Of a stretch of 64,000 nt of DNA, positions 26,651 to 42,300 are shown in pieces. How positions within the stretch are numbered: the first letter of the stretch is position 1; the number at the start of each line of letters is the position of its first letter. The stretch is taken from the NCBI GenBank assembly GCA_002633025.1, contig NMRB01000023.1, positions 559,199 through 623,198 of the forward strand, written 5' to 3'. Below the pieces are notes generated by a model. The model had not been told where the DNA came from, did no database searches, and was given only the letters and a program-made list of their open reading frames with translations. Source of the DNA: Notospermus geniculatus. Lineage: Eukaryota > Nemertea > Pilidiophora > Heteronemertea > Lineidae. The translations under genes were made by a program, and so were the position numbers.

Positions 26651-27108
26651 NNNNNNNNNNNNNNNNNNNNNNNNNNNNNNNNNNNNNNNNNNNNNNNNNN
26701 NNNNNNNNNNNNNNNNNNNNNNNNNNNNNNNNNNNNNNNNNNNNNNNNNNNNNNNNNNNNNNNNNNNNNNNNNNNNNNNNNNNNNNNNNNNNNNNNNNNN
26801 NNNNNNNNNNNNNNNNNNNNNNNNNNNNNNNNNNNNNNNNNNNNNNNNNNNNNNNNNNNNNNNNNNNNNNNNNNNNNNNNNNNNNNNNNNNNNNNNNNNN
26901 NNNNNNNNNNNNNNNNNNNNNNNNNNNNNNNNNNNNNNNNNNNNNNNNNNNNNNNNNNNNNNNNNNNNNNNNNNNNNNNNNNNNNNNNNNNNNNNNNNNN
27001 NNNNNNNNNNNNNNNNNNNNNNNNNNNNNNNNNNNNNNNNNNNNNNNNNNNNNNNNNNNNNNNNNNNNNNNNNNNNNNNNNNNNNNNNNNNNNNNNNNNN
27101 NNNNNNNN
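26651..27108. other. Assembly gap (458 N)
   Basis: A run of Ns directly after a G-homopolymer. Frames reported through it are artefacts. Confidence 0.99.
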
Positions 27109-28110
27109 TTCCAGTTCATAGTTCTGAAACCTGTGTGAAACTGAGCAGGAAATTGACCCTAGGCTCAATGAAAAATGTGAGGGGTGGGGCATAAATCTGT
27201 TGTTGCACTTGTCAGGGGACAGACACTGCCCTCAGTGCAGAAAAGGAAGGGTTAGGCTCTGTATTCTTTTTGGTCCATTATTCATGGCATTCGTTCACAT
27301 GGTACTTAAATTGTGCTACCCTGTGCATAGACTCGACCTCATTCCTAGGATGGCGGAACACCAATGGGGCATGGTTGACAAGCCTGACTAGCTTGTAAGG
27401 TTGAATGTGATTACCTTGATCTTTTGTATAGAAAAAATGAAATAAAACAAAAGACATATTATATAACATTTTGTTGCCTTTTTGTGCAGATCTGTGTTGT
27501 AGATGTTACCTGCACTTAGCCCGCTCACTGAACAGACTCCCTTGAAGTGGTTGGTATTCTTGACAATACATTCAACTGGGTTAATTGGAATTGTGTGGGT
27601 TGACCCATATTGGTTGCACAGCACAGTGATGTATATGTACATATTGTTCATGCAGGTACAGTGCATGTACATGTATTGCTTGCCACTGGTTGATTAGTAA
27701 AATGGAATACACAATGCGAAGGTTTTTGGAGAATATCTTTATTTACACTTATGAAACACATGCAAGTCCTTGTACGTACACATACATTAGTGTCTGTGGC
27801 AGTCAGTACTGCACACCTGTGGAATGATTTGAAAAGCCATTGAATCACGAATACACGTGTGGAATAATGGACAGAATAAGTCCATTTTCTTCGCCATGGA
27901 GTTATCACGTGCTGACTCGTAAAACTGGATGGCCCCAATGTGCATCTTCCAAAATCATGCCAACAATTTGATATTTATGCCTTGTCTATCTCGCAGAAGT
28001 ACAGGCACAAACTTAATTCAGTCCAGCCTTCCTGGGAATCACTCTGAGTAACCGCTGCTGAGTCACTCGGATACAGCCATGAAGAAAAATTGCCACGGAA
28101 CAATGCCTGT

Positions 28111-31376
<3,266 letters not shown>

Positions 31377-33319
31377 GTCTCTAATTCACGAAACAGTGAT
31401 CAGAAAGCAGAAACGATGGGAAATTGAGCAAAACATGACAAAACGAATGACTCAAAACGGAGATGAAAATCGTCGTAAACACGGTTCGTTGGTTTTTTGT
31501 CCGGCAGGTCGCACCAATTCCATATTGCCCGTGGAATACCGCGACGACAATCTATTTAAGTTAGTGTAAACTAGAAAGGACTCCCGAACTCCCGAGCCCC
31601 AAAATAGCCCAAACCAACCCTCGAGCACATTTTCAGTGAGATTTTTTTCTGTAGGCCCTAGGCCCCCTACATCTTGTTAGGTGAAATAAAAGTGGCTTGA
31701 GTGCAATTTGGGTTTATCGTGAGAATCCGCAGTCCAAGGATGAGGCAGGGGGCAGGCACAAGTCCACAAACTGTACTTTTCTCCAAATTTGGTCTCATTG
31801 TCTATGCCACTCCAAGTATGCCCATAAGGAAAAAAGAAACCATAAGATTTGTTGCAAAGAGAGATCTTTTTTCTCGCTGACATGTAAGCTTTACAGAAAT
31901 TGACACCATACAAGCAGTGCAACATCAATCTTTACTGACATAACACACCACGCATCAAAGATGAAACTGACACTACCACAATATCCTTGGAAACTTAGGC
32001 CACTTTAGTAGTAAAATGATGACAGCATGAAATTATACAATGGTCTAGTTTGTTGTGGTAAAAATACTCTTTCTGTAATTTTTCTTGCTTAAATTTGCCA
32101 ATCACAATGACAACATGATTTTTCCGGCCTGACAGTTCACATGCAGCTACATATTAGGCCTAAGTAGAAGTGTTACTGGTTACACAAGGATTGCATGATA
32201 ATGTGACCACCACCAAATATGTACCTAACACCACGCCTACCGGTAATATAAAAGAATAATATGGATCAACAATATAAGTATAAAAGTAGAATTGGTGTGG
32301 TCCACAGACAGACCATCATTGATGTTTGACTGAATCAGACTGTTGCATGCATCAGCATGACACTAGCCAGTTCCATATAGCACAGTGAGATCAGGAATAC
32401 TGGTGATTCAATGAAGGTTGTTTACAGTCCAACAGATTCTTCCCTCACAAACTTCATGTACCGGTACTACATGTACATGTAGCATGCACCACCAGTCTAG
32501 GACTCCAAGATAAAATCTCACTACAAGACATGATGCAATCCCTCCAGATCCAAGCCAAAGATAACTACTGCTACAGACACAGGCAATATTCACACTAAAA
32601 ACTCACAGACATAATCTTACCTCATTGATGAATATTTCTTGCATTATACAACAAAAACAGCACAGACCATTGAGAATCACAATGAATCTATTACATGTAG
32701 GCTACATGTAAGCGGCAAATGGTGGTATGAATAGTCCAGTAAATGCTTTTACTTCATTCAGTTTTGTACAGGACTCTCCAATACATTTGTACAGCAGATA
32801 GAAATTAAAACGCACTTACAACTTTTTGTTCATATAACCAAATCTGTTGTCAGAACAAGCAAGAGATACTTAATTGCATCATTAGCCAAGATTGTCAAGC
32901 AGCAAGGTAAAAAAGACAACAAACAACATGTTCTACACTCCCCACTTCGGCAACTTTGAGGAACATCATCTGGAAGGGGGCGGTGTGGTGGTACAGTACT
33001 GGTATTCTGGTTGTCAGTTCCATAACCAAGAGAAGTATACACTCAAACTCTTGAATTTTTTCAATCCAGTTCGAGATCAGATGAGCCCAGAATTAGTAGG
33101 CTATTGGTAGTGCTGAGCTGGATGAAAAACCCAAGGACCTCTAGAGATCTATGTACGGCAGCTTCTGACCTGCCTTAAATTTTGACACTGGTGATAGCGT
33201 GTATAATTTGTAGCATTTGAACAACTTGGCACATGACAGTTCTGAAAATTGTCAAATAATGACCACACTTTGTAGGCAAGTTTGATTGGTGTAGGAAGTC
33301 TATAGGCAGCACTAAGTCC
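31377..33319. other. DDX41 promoter side and CUTC 3' side
   Basis: This 1.9-kb interval separates the DDX41 start from the CUTC stop (tandem, both minus). No exon is recognisable. It should hold the DDX41 5' UTR and promoter near 31377 and the CUTC 3' UTR near 33320. Many TACATGTA words occur near 32460-32710. Confidence 0.5.
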
Positions 33320-35680
33320 CTATATGTGCTGGTGATCCTGCCAGACATCTGTCACAATGGTAAGGAGTGATCGTACACGCTCAGTATCTGTGATTTTTGT
33401 ACTAAATTCTGGTGGGCTGTATGATGCGCCCATGCGAATATGTTCCTTTGTATACATCATCATAGATGGCAGTGTTGATCGTGCTGAGCAGTGGAACTCT
33501 CTTACACCGCTTCCCTTGATAATTCGCTTCAAGTTTCTTTCCGTGATGCCACCTCCTGTAACACAGAGAACACCAAATGGAAAAATCACTTAGCCTAACT
33601 TAGGCAATCACTCGATATATTGCTAGGGCTTTTTGTCTTTTAATGCCCCTGAAGGACTCAAAGCCCCCCTGAGTGAAGATATTGGTGCAGATGGGTATTT
33701 CAGTGATGGGCACCAAGCTACTCCAATTTCTCCTTACATTGGTTGGTTGGTGTGGCATACATACCTGGCATAATACTTATCCGTCCCTTTGCTAGTTCCA
33801 CCATTTTTGAAATAACAGGCAGTCCATCAAGAGCAGATACATCACCTCCACTTGTTAGCACTCGCTCACATCCAATATTGATGACGTCTTCGAGGGCTCG
33901 GAAAATATCAGGTGTCATATCAATGGCTGAAATTAAAGATATGAAGCTAATACATGAGTGTTCAGACTGCCTCGCCTGAATGCTGAAGTCAAAGTCTTGA
34001 AGTCAAGGCCCATGGTGAGTGACTGGACATCTTCTTTTTCCAACATGACTCAAACTGGATTTCAAACTTGCTTAGTAGCTAATGTCAGTAGTAAGCACCT
34101 TTCAATCAACATGAAGTTATAATTTGAAATAACTCAGCACTTCTTCCATACCAAATGACTGTTATCATAATCATTGAAGCTTACCTCGGTGGAATGTGAC
34201 TGGTTGAGGTCTAGCATAACCTGGAATGCAACATGACCATTGATTCTTGTTAAAAATCAACATTAGCAAATATTCACAAAAGCACCATCTTTTTTGATGG
34301 TTTGCCATATGTGGGGCATGGGTAGGATGATTTCTTCCAGAAGTTAAATCTTGTACCAAGTTATTATTCCACAAAGGAATCAGTCATGTCTTAAAGTCTT
34401 AAATCATTTAACCAGTACAAAGACAACACTTACTCAGAAGTTCTCTACATCTAGTCCTGTCAACATTTCCATCTCTGAAGAGGTAAATAGCATTTACAAT
34501 GTAGTATCATTGGGAACTGTCATCAATAGTTTTAACTGCTGTAAGGTTCACCATCTGCTGCTGTTTGAAATGAGCACAATTCCCCCAAAACAATTTGAAA
34601 AGCCGGATGTGGAACTCTTTGCTGGATCAGCATGTGCATGTCTTTGCCACAGGTTCCCCAACTTCTGTCAAAAGCCTAGTATTAGTAGGCTATGTTCAGT
34701 TTGACCCCTGTTGCAAATAATCCAGCTGAGCGTACGCCTACCCTTGTCCCTATGGAAAGTCCTACACACAGAGCAGAAATCTCACCTTCCTAAGATACCA
34801 AAAACAAAGCCATCTGCTCCCTGGTCTTTTAATGCTATGAGATCCATCCGCATCACCTCATACTCTTCCTCAGAGTATAAGAAATCTCCACCCCTGGGCC
34901 GAATCATCACAAAAACAGGAATCTTCACAGCCTGTTTTACCACTTGGAACAGACCTAGAATGAGAAGGTGATTTAGAACCAAGCATGTCAAAATATCAGT
35001 TGATGAGAACTTTATAAGTGTAAGGCAACTCTGGGAAAGGTTCATGACCTTACCAATGGATGGTGTGATTCCTCCTTCAGCTAAACTGCTGCACAGCTCA
35101 ATGCGAATAGCACCTGAAGGGAAGACAATGTTGAAAATAACTACCGGTAATTCTATTCTATTCATGTTTCCACAACATTTAGCCCCCTCCCCGGCCACGC
35201 CCACGCTTTAGGCCTATGACGGCATCAGGACTGGATTTCCCCTGGCTTTGCGGCATGATGTCGAAGTCAGCAATGGTGGACATTGTTCAAGTTATGTCCT
35301 GGAAACCATGAAATGTGTACCGGTACTTTTTGACAGGCTTTTACCAGCCACATTCACTCAGCTCCGTCCATTGTTCTCCAGTCCACATTTCCTTCTTTTC
35401 ACTCATTTGAGATAGAATGAGATCTTGGTAGCTATCATGTTGCGGTTGGCACGACCAACCACACTGACACTTCCTGCATCCTGTTATAGCAGGAAGACAT
35501 GTCAATGAAAATATGGGCGTGTCCACTCTCAGTCTCTCATCTGATGTGCTGTGGCTGTGGGGGGGCCTGGCCTGTGTGTGTGGAAAGTCAAACTGGAATG
35601 AAATTTATGTCAATAAATACACACTCACCACCAGCCTCAGCGTTAACAGCAGAGGCCACCGAATCAGCACACACTTCCAT
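33320..35680 (-). CDS. CUTC: Copper homeostasis protein CutC
   Basis: A cytosolic CutC-family TIM barrel that binds Cu(I) and is implicated in copper homeostasis. There are seven exons in transcript order: 35629-35680, 35054-35113, 34786-34954, 34434-34474, 34185-34220, 33765-33926 and 33320-33555. They make 756 nt (251 aa plus stop); the human protein is 273 aa, with extra length at the N-terminus. Hallmarks: [84 protein letters not shown] and EFHCSARS. The two cysteines proposed as copper ligands in the human protein (in EVC and ELCS) are present. The usual LTSGC reads LTSGG here. The start at 35680 was chosen by family alignment; the frame stays open upstream to about 35770. It is divergent from WDR11 with 707 bp between the start codons. 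Confidence 0.95.
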
Positions 35681-36387
35681 GTGTTCTTGATTATTAATTA
35701 AACACGAGGCTGTATCAATAATTTGCTTGTAAGTGCGAGAAAAAAGGTGACAAAATTGGTAAACAAACACACGTGCAGGCCTGTCAGCTGGTCAGTGTCA
35801 TGCTCAATTCAACAACATTCCGCATTTTCGATTGGGAATAGTTGGAACGAAGAAGTGAAAAACAGTTGGAAATTTCCTACATAGTCTATATTTGAGCAGT
35901 GTAACCATAATGAAGAAATCGTATAACCAACTAAGATATTTGAAGACGTTTGTGTTTCTGTACATTGTGCATTTTGGAGAATCGGTCGCCCGCTTCTACA
36001 TGTTCTACATCGTCCTCTCTTTTATCTACGCCCAGCTGATAACGTCGAAGCCCAACGGTAGATGGCAGCAGCTGACGGCACCATCCTCCAAGCACGATCG
36101 AATCCTTCGCGTGGAGGTTGGACGGCACCGTCAGCTGCTGCCACCTATCGCCTGGTGGTGACATTTCTTGGTGTAAGATGAACGCATGCGCCGGTGCGGT
36201 TGGAGAGTCCGTCCGTGGGTTGGAGACTGAATTCGGCAATCACCGTCTGCTGCTGCCACCTATCGCCAGCCGATTTTGTGCCAGATTTTCATGTCACATC
36301 ACCAAACCAAAAGAAGACCTGTTCTGCGTTTATCATGCGCTACAATCCACGATTTTGTCATAAAACATAAAGTTCATAGAAACCAAA
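35681..36387. promoter_or_regulatory. Probable bidirectional promoter of CUTC and WDR11
   Basis: The two start codons face away from each other across 707 bp, so both promoters must overlap or abut here unless upstream noncoding exons exist. The interval contains an inverted repeat (36057-36155) built on CAGCAGCTGACGG, with a third related copy near 36242-36272. No TATA box stands out. Confidence 0.55.
36057..36155. repeat. Inverted repeat within the shared promoter
   Basis: The left arm GATGGCAGCAGCTGACGGCACC recurs inverted as GGCACCGTCAGCTGCTGCCACC, about 50 bp away. A third copy in the right-arm orientation is at about 36242-36272 (CACCGTCTGCTGCTGCCACC, with CTATCGCC after it in both). 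Confidence 0.8.
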
Positions 36388-39300
36388 ATGAAACTTTCCC
36401 CTAAGACCCTAACTGGCATCTTGCACGCGCAGAATAAAGATGCTTGTGACTGGTGAGAGCAAATGGAGAACACCACCAGAAGTGGCAGTGGCAGTGCTGT
36501 CACTGCTGTGCTGTCTCAGTGTCTGACTCCTTCACTTCGGTGGCACTGCAGTGTCGCACTTCTATCATGCTCAGCACTAGGCCCTAGGCCCTACACTGCG
36601 GTAGGCCTAATCTGGCATGCACTCTGCTGGCACTGCACTGGCCCTGGGCCTGCCCTGAGCCCTCCAGACCATGATGAACATTTCATTGCAAGCGCCATGT
36701 CATGATGATGTCAACATCAGAGACTCGTCTTGACGTCCAGAACCGCTGTTGTCACGTTAGGCCTACCGATATCCCATCCACCCAATAATTCCAGCAGACC
36801 GACCAATTGTCATGTCAGTCAATGACAACAATGTATGCAATAGCGTGTATTAACAGGATTTAGTGAGGCTATTTTACTATTTGCCCCTTTTCTGTTTAGG
36901 GCCTACCGGTAGGTATTTTACAATTCAGGATGACAACCTAACCTAGGCCTACATAAAAATTCTGCTTTCATATTTTCAGGGGATGGCAGAGCATGTTGGC
37001 CTATGGATGTCAAAATCTTGTTACCGTTGTAGATACTAAAACAGTCCAAGTAATACAAAATCTCGAGAGACACAGGTTTCCTGTTGTCAGGGTATGTGTG
37101 AATGTGCTTTAAAACATTGATGTGTTGAATTACTGTTTACCCAGCTGTGCAATTACTTGTAATCACCTGTTTGAGAGTGATGAAGTGCAAAGCAAATGTG
37201 TATAAACTTGGAGGAATTATACTCAGTATAATTCCTCCAAAGAAACAATAGCAAAATAAGCCCTGATATGATTGAACTATCATTCTGGGCCGTATGCACC
37301 AAGCAAAGATAATCTTGAACTCAGGTTTAGCCACAACTTTTCCATTGTCAGATCATACCCCAGTAAACCCGAACAATTGAAAAGTTGTGGCTCAACCCGA
37401 GTTAAAGATTATCTTCGTTTGGTGCATACGGCCCTCTATGTTAGAAACTGATCTACTAAAATTCAGGAATACCGTGTTATTTTAATATTTTGTTACAGGT
37501 GAAGTGGGCCAGAGAGAACTATCACCATGACTTGATGAGCCCGTATACCCTTAGATTGGCTTCAGCAGATGCTGGTGGAAAGATTGTTGTTTGGGATGTT
37601 GCCCAAGCTGCTGTTAAAACTGAGTTCTCTGAGGGACAGAAACCAGTATCAGGTAAAAAACTGCATTGTTCTGCTTGTTGCGGATCTTTTAAGTGAGCTA
37701 ATGATCAGGCTTTGGAAAATTTGTGAGGTCAGAGGAAGAAAAATGTGGAGTGCATTGATTGAGACCAGTAGAAATTGACTGTTGTCACCGCTGTTAAGAC
37801 TAAACCTTATTCAACTGAGGATTGAATGAATTATGTGTTCCACAAGACTCACATAACTTCTCATTCATACGTTCCAGACCTTGAATGGTTGAGTACACAG
37901 GATGCGTCTCATGACTTGCTAGCTGCTCTTCATCCACCTGCAACCCTAGTTTTATGGAATGCTGACACAGGGACCAAACTGTGGAAGAAGCCCTATATGG
38001 ATACTCTCCTCTCCTTCTCATTTGATCCTTTTGACCCTTCTCATGTGGCGTGTAAGTTCATTTAAAGCAAGCTCATGCTCTAGTCTAACCAAACACCCCT
38101 CACTACAAATATCTAAAAGTGGCGGTATTTGAATTGGTACCGGTAGTTAAAATCTGGCCAGTCTGGGCACTTGTACTGAGGTGTGCAAATGTAAAACATG
38201 TAGTACGGTAGTGTTTAATGCTAATGGGGAAGGTGGTATAAACCCAGCACTTCAGTTTTCTTTGCAAGATCTTCTCCATCTCCATTCCAGTTCTTGGTTC
38301 AGACTGCATTGTGTTCGTTGATGATTTCACTGCCTCTAAGATGCCATCAAGTCCAGGAAAAAAGTTCTACATTTCTAGCCCTGGTAACGGTAACCATGGG
38401 GCTGGAGCCTCTGGAGGCGGTCATGATAAGAAATCTAAGAATACACTGAAGAGGATGACCAGAATGCTTGTGGGAGAACAGGGAAAACAGAGGTGATAGT
38501 GATTAACGATTGGTTCTTATGTAATGTGAAGCTTTGATGGAATAATATGAGAAGAGGTCTAATCCATAGAACCGAAAAATGTTATCGACGTTGTTTAATT
38601 ATTGCTTGCCTGAGTAATATCTGTTGGATGAATATTTTTCTGACTACTTTCTTTGATCTCGTCAGGTCCCAGGATGAAGATTCCATTGCCCTGAATGAAT
38701 GCATTCAGCTCTGTTTCCTGAAGTCGTGTCGGCATCATATCCTGTTGGTGTATTCCCGTGAGGTACTCATCCTTGATCTTGAAATAAACCAGACAGTCGG
38801 CATCATCTCCCTAGACAGAACGGGTTCACCATTCAGCAGGGTAAGTTGGTTGAACATTCATAACGGATAGATGTGCAGCCAAATAAGAACGATTCAGTGC
38901 GTGAAGTGGTAGTAGTTTTTAGTACAAAGTGAATTATGGAATACACTAAGAGATGCTATGGAGGTGCCCTAGACTAACATATCAATTATTATCTGATATC
39001 CCTGGCGATCAAAAGATTCTTGCTTACGATTATTCAGGTGTTGCCATGCCGACAGAGAGATGTTATAATGGCACTACACGAGAATGGCGGTATTTCAGTA
39101 AGAATTCGCCGCAGAGGGGCTACAAGTCAATCACCAGATGGAGCTTCTGCCCCAGGTGAGAGATAAACAAATGGTTTTGACACTATGTTGTTGGGGCAAT
39201 TTGTGCTGTCAGAGTGATGCAGTCTGCTCGTGTTGACTGGAATGCCCAATTGGAGCTTCTTTATATGAGATATTTACATAAATTTTAGGAGACTTCCTCA

Positions 39301-42300
39301 CATGGGCTCATGCATTTCATCAATTCTCCATCCAGATGAACTTAACCATCCCCCGCTGGACGTGGTGTACGACCTTCGAGCTCAGTCAGATCCCCTCAGA
39401 GTGACAAAGAGTAATCGTGTCTTCGATATCGCCTGCTGCCCCATCAGCGAAAAGACAGTGGCTCTCGTGATGAGTGACAGCAAGGTCCTCTTCTGGGATC
39501 TGAAAACAGTGGATGTGAATTCAGTAAGTTGCAAACTGTCACAAAGTCATGGATTTGCCTTGAAATGCAATTTGGGTGCTGAAAAATATGCACCTTATCT
39601 CTTGCAAGTTAATGTGTCTCTGTCTTCTGTAATAACATGTATTGTATTTATATTTTGTATTCATTATAAGTTTCCACATATTCCTGGGTGTCACAATTTT
39701 TCCTAGCCTAGGGCCTTATGTAGATAGTTCAGATGCTTTTACCATCCATGTAGTTGTGGTGTAAAAAATCCTCACTCACTGAGTCCTGTTTTCTGAGGAA
39801 AAAAATTAAGGACTTTAATGTCCCTTTTATCTAATAGAATAGGCATACAATCTATCTTGCAGCACTGGCCTTTATCTCTGGTTTATCGCTTTAACCCAGT
39901 GCGCTAACCACTAGGCCATAAAGGAAATCCTCCATGGCCGGCGGGTTAAGCCGTGCCATATAGTAGCTGCAAGGGGTTCAATGCAGGATGGTTTGTGAAA
40001 TCATTCTTGAAGTTGAGAACTGGTTGAACCTGAGGTGGAAGATGAGGTGCCATCATAACCTTTAAATAACTTGTAGAGTTACCCGTTATTAGAGCATTAA
40101 CACTTGCTTTTGGTAGGGTGGCCAGCAGTTCCTCTCCTCGACCATGCCAGCCCTTTCTCCCCTCTACACCCCTGGCTACAGCATCCAACAGTTTGCTTTC
40201 CCTGGGACATCAACAACACTCCAAGCCGCTTGCAACAAGCCATTCCCCAAGTCAGCACTCTGTGATCTCTTTGGCCAGTCCGAGACAATCGTTTTGGAGG
40301 GACAGCCCAATCCACCCAAGCATGGCATCTTCTTGAAGTTTGTACTTACTGGATTGTTGAACGGTGTGGCTGCTCCGCCTCATGTCCTTCGGATGTGCCC
40401 TCCTCTTACCACAAAGAATTGGAATGTCTACCAGCCATTGTTAGCCATTGGTGAGTCTTGGCCGCTGTAATTTATCAGAAACACACAACGTCATTGAAAT
40501 TTCAGTTTCAAATTCGAATCAGACTCCCATTCATCATGACTCAATGGCCACACATATCCGTGTTTCAGGTACCACAAGTGGCATAATCCAAGTGTACAAC
40601 CTTTCCAGTGGCCAGCTATGGCGAGAGTACAGCATTCACACATGTCAAGTCAGGTTTGTTATCATGTCATCTCTGCTGGCTGTGGTTCACCTTTGACTGC
40701 TCAGTCTTTCTGCTGTTTATGTTACGCAACAGCAAGTTCTTGTAGACATGCCTCTCCTGCCTTTCTCCTTCATCCAGAGGCACACAGGTGACCGTCACTG
40801 TATGTATACCTAGCTCCCGTAGGCCTTCAAACTCTAGGTGATCATTCTCTCTTTGCAGGGGTATCGAGTGGGTCAGCCTGAATAGCTTCCTGTCGTACGC
40901 ATTCCCAAGTGCTGGGTCTAGTGGTCTTGTGAAGAATGAACTTGTCCAGGTTGACATGCACACAGGTATGTTTTTTGATAATGTGAGTGATTGAGAAATT
41001 TGAAGTTGTGCCATCAAGACAGGATATGTGCAAGCTGATTTTTCTGTTTCAGGTAAAATAACCCAGTTTCGTACAAATCGTGATGAAGAGTCACCCATTG
41101 AGATGATCAAGATCTCGCACTTGAAGTAAGTCATCAGAGATGTCAGCCTAATTCCATCTTGAGGCATCAAGCATTCATATCGGCTTCAGACTTAGATCTG
41201 AAGTGCAGTCTAGAGGTGAAGTGACCACAGCCTTGATATTTCAACTTGCCTAATTCTTTTAAAGGACGATCAATACTTCTAAAATAATGAGTATCATGTG
41301 TATTTCTGTAAATATCCAAATGATTTCTTGTTATTTCAGGCAGTATTTTGTGATTGTGTTCAAAGATAAACCATTTGAACTTTGGGATCTGCACTCTGGC
41401 CAGCTTCTGAGAGAAATGCCCAAGAACTTTCCCCATATCACAGCATTGGTAGGTGCTGTTGCCATGATTTCCGTTTCTTGATATTGTAATGATAACCTGC
41501 TAAATGAATTTTCTTGATATTTATTTAAATTTTTCTTGATATTTATTTAAATTCGTCTTAAGTCACTTCTTCAGCAGACAGTTTGTTACAGGATGAAGTG
41601 ACTAGGATTGTATCTCCATCAACAGAAAGTGAATAGCAAGGCTTTCTTAACACATGCCCATACCTTGCACTCTCTGCACAGAGAGAAGTGGTTAATAAGT
41701 GGATTAATTTGGTCCTTTCTGGTCAAACTCTTTATATTCTTCAGGAATGGTCCCCAGCACATAATCTCAAATCCCTACGCAAGAAGATGATGAACCAAGA
41801 ACAAACTCTGGGTACCAGCACTAGTATACAAGACTTGTCAGCATCTGCTTCAACTGGGAGTTTGGATCCTATTGGAAGGTAAGGGACCATCTCAGAATCC
41901 ATTCAGTGTATTCAGGGAGTATCAGCTATGAGCTGGCTACATCTTCAGTGAGATTTCTTTCTAAATTGGTGACCTTCATTCTAAACTCCTTGTGCATGGA
42001 AAAGTTGTGTGTCTGCTCAACCGCTCTTGAGGCAGTACCGGTAGTGATTTGCTATCATAGGATTATCTCTTCTACCCCAGGAGCGACATCAAGCCTACAG
42101 GGAGTGGAGTGTCGGCAAGGGAACACTTTGTCTTCACGGATTCTGATGGACTTCTGTATCACTTCATAGTGGAGGGGAATATGATCAAAGATGGCTCCAA
42201 AGTTCCTCCAGATGTGAGTATTATGAAATAAATAACTATATGGCTGCATTAACCTTGAATGAATGGTCTATTTGTCGAGGAAAATGGTTCCTCATAGACA

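Noticed and set aside
26596-27192. Frames of 167-198 codons across the first N run
   Set aside because: Artefacts of 458 Ns; the real ends encode only a few residues and a G homopolymer.
38953-39159. 68-codon frame with a plausible ATG inside WDR11
   Set aside because: The true exon 7 is in another frame (VLPCRQRDVIMALHENGGIS at 39038-39155), which matches WDR11 and keeps phase.
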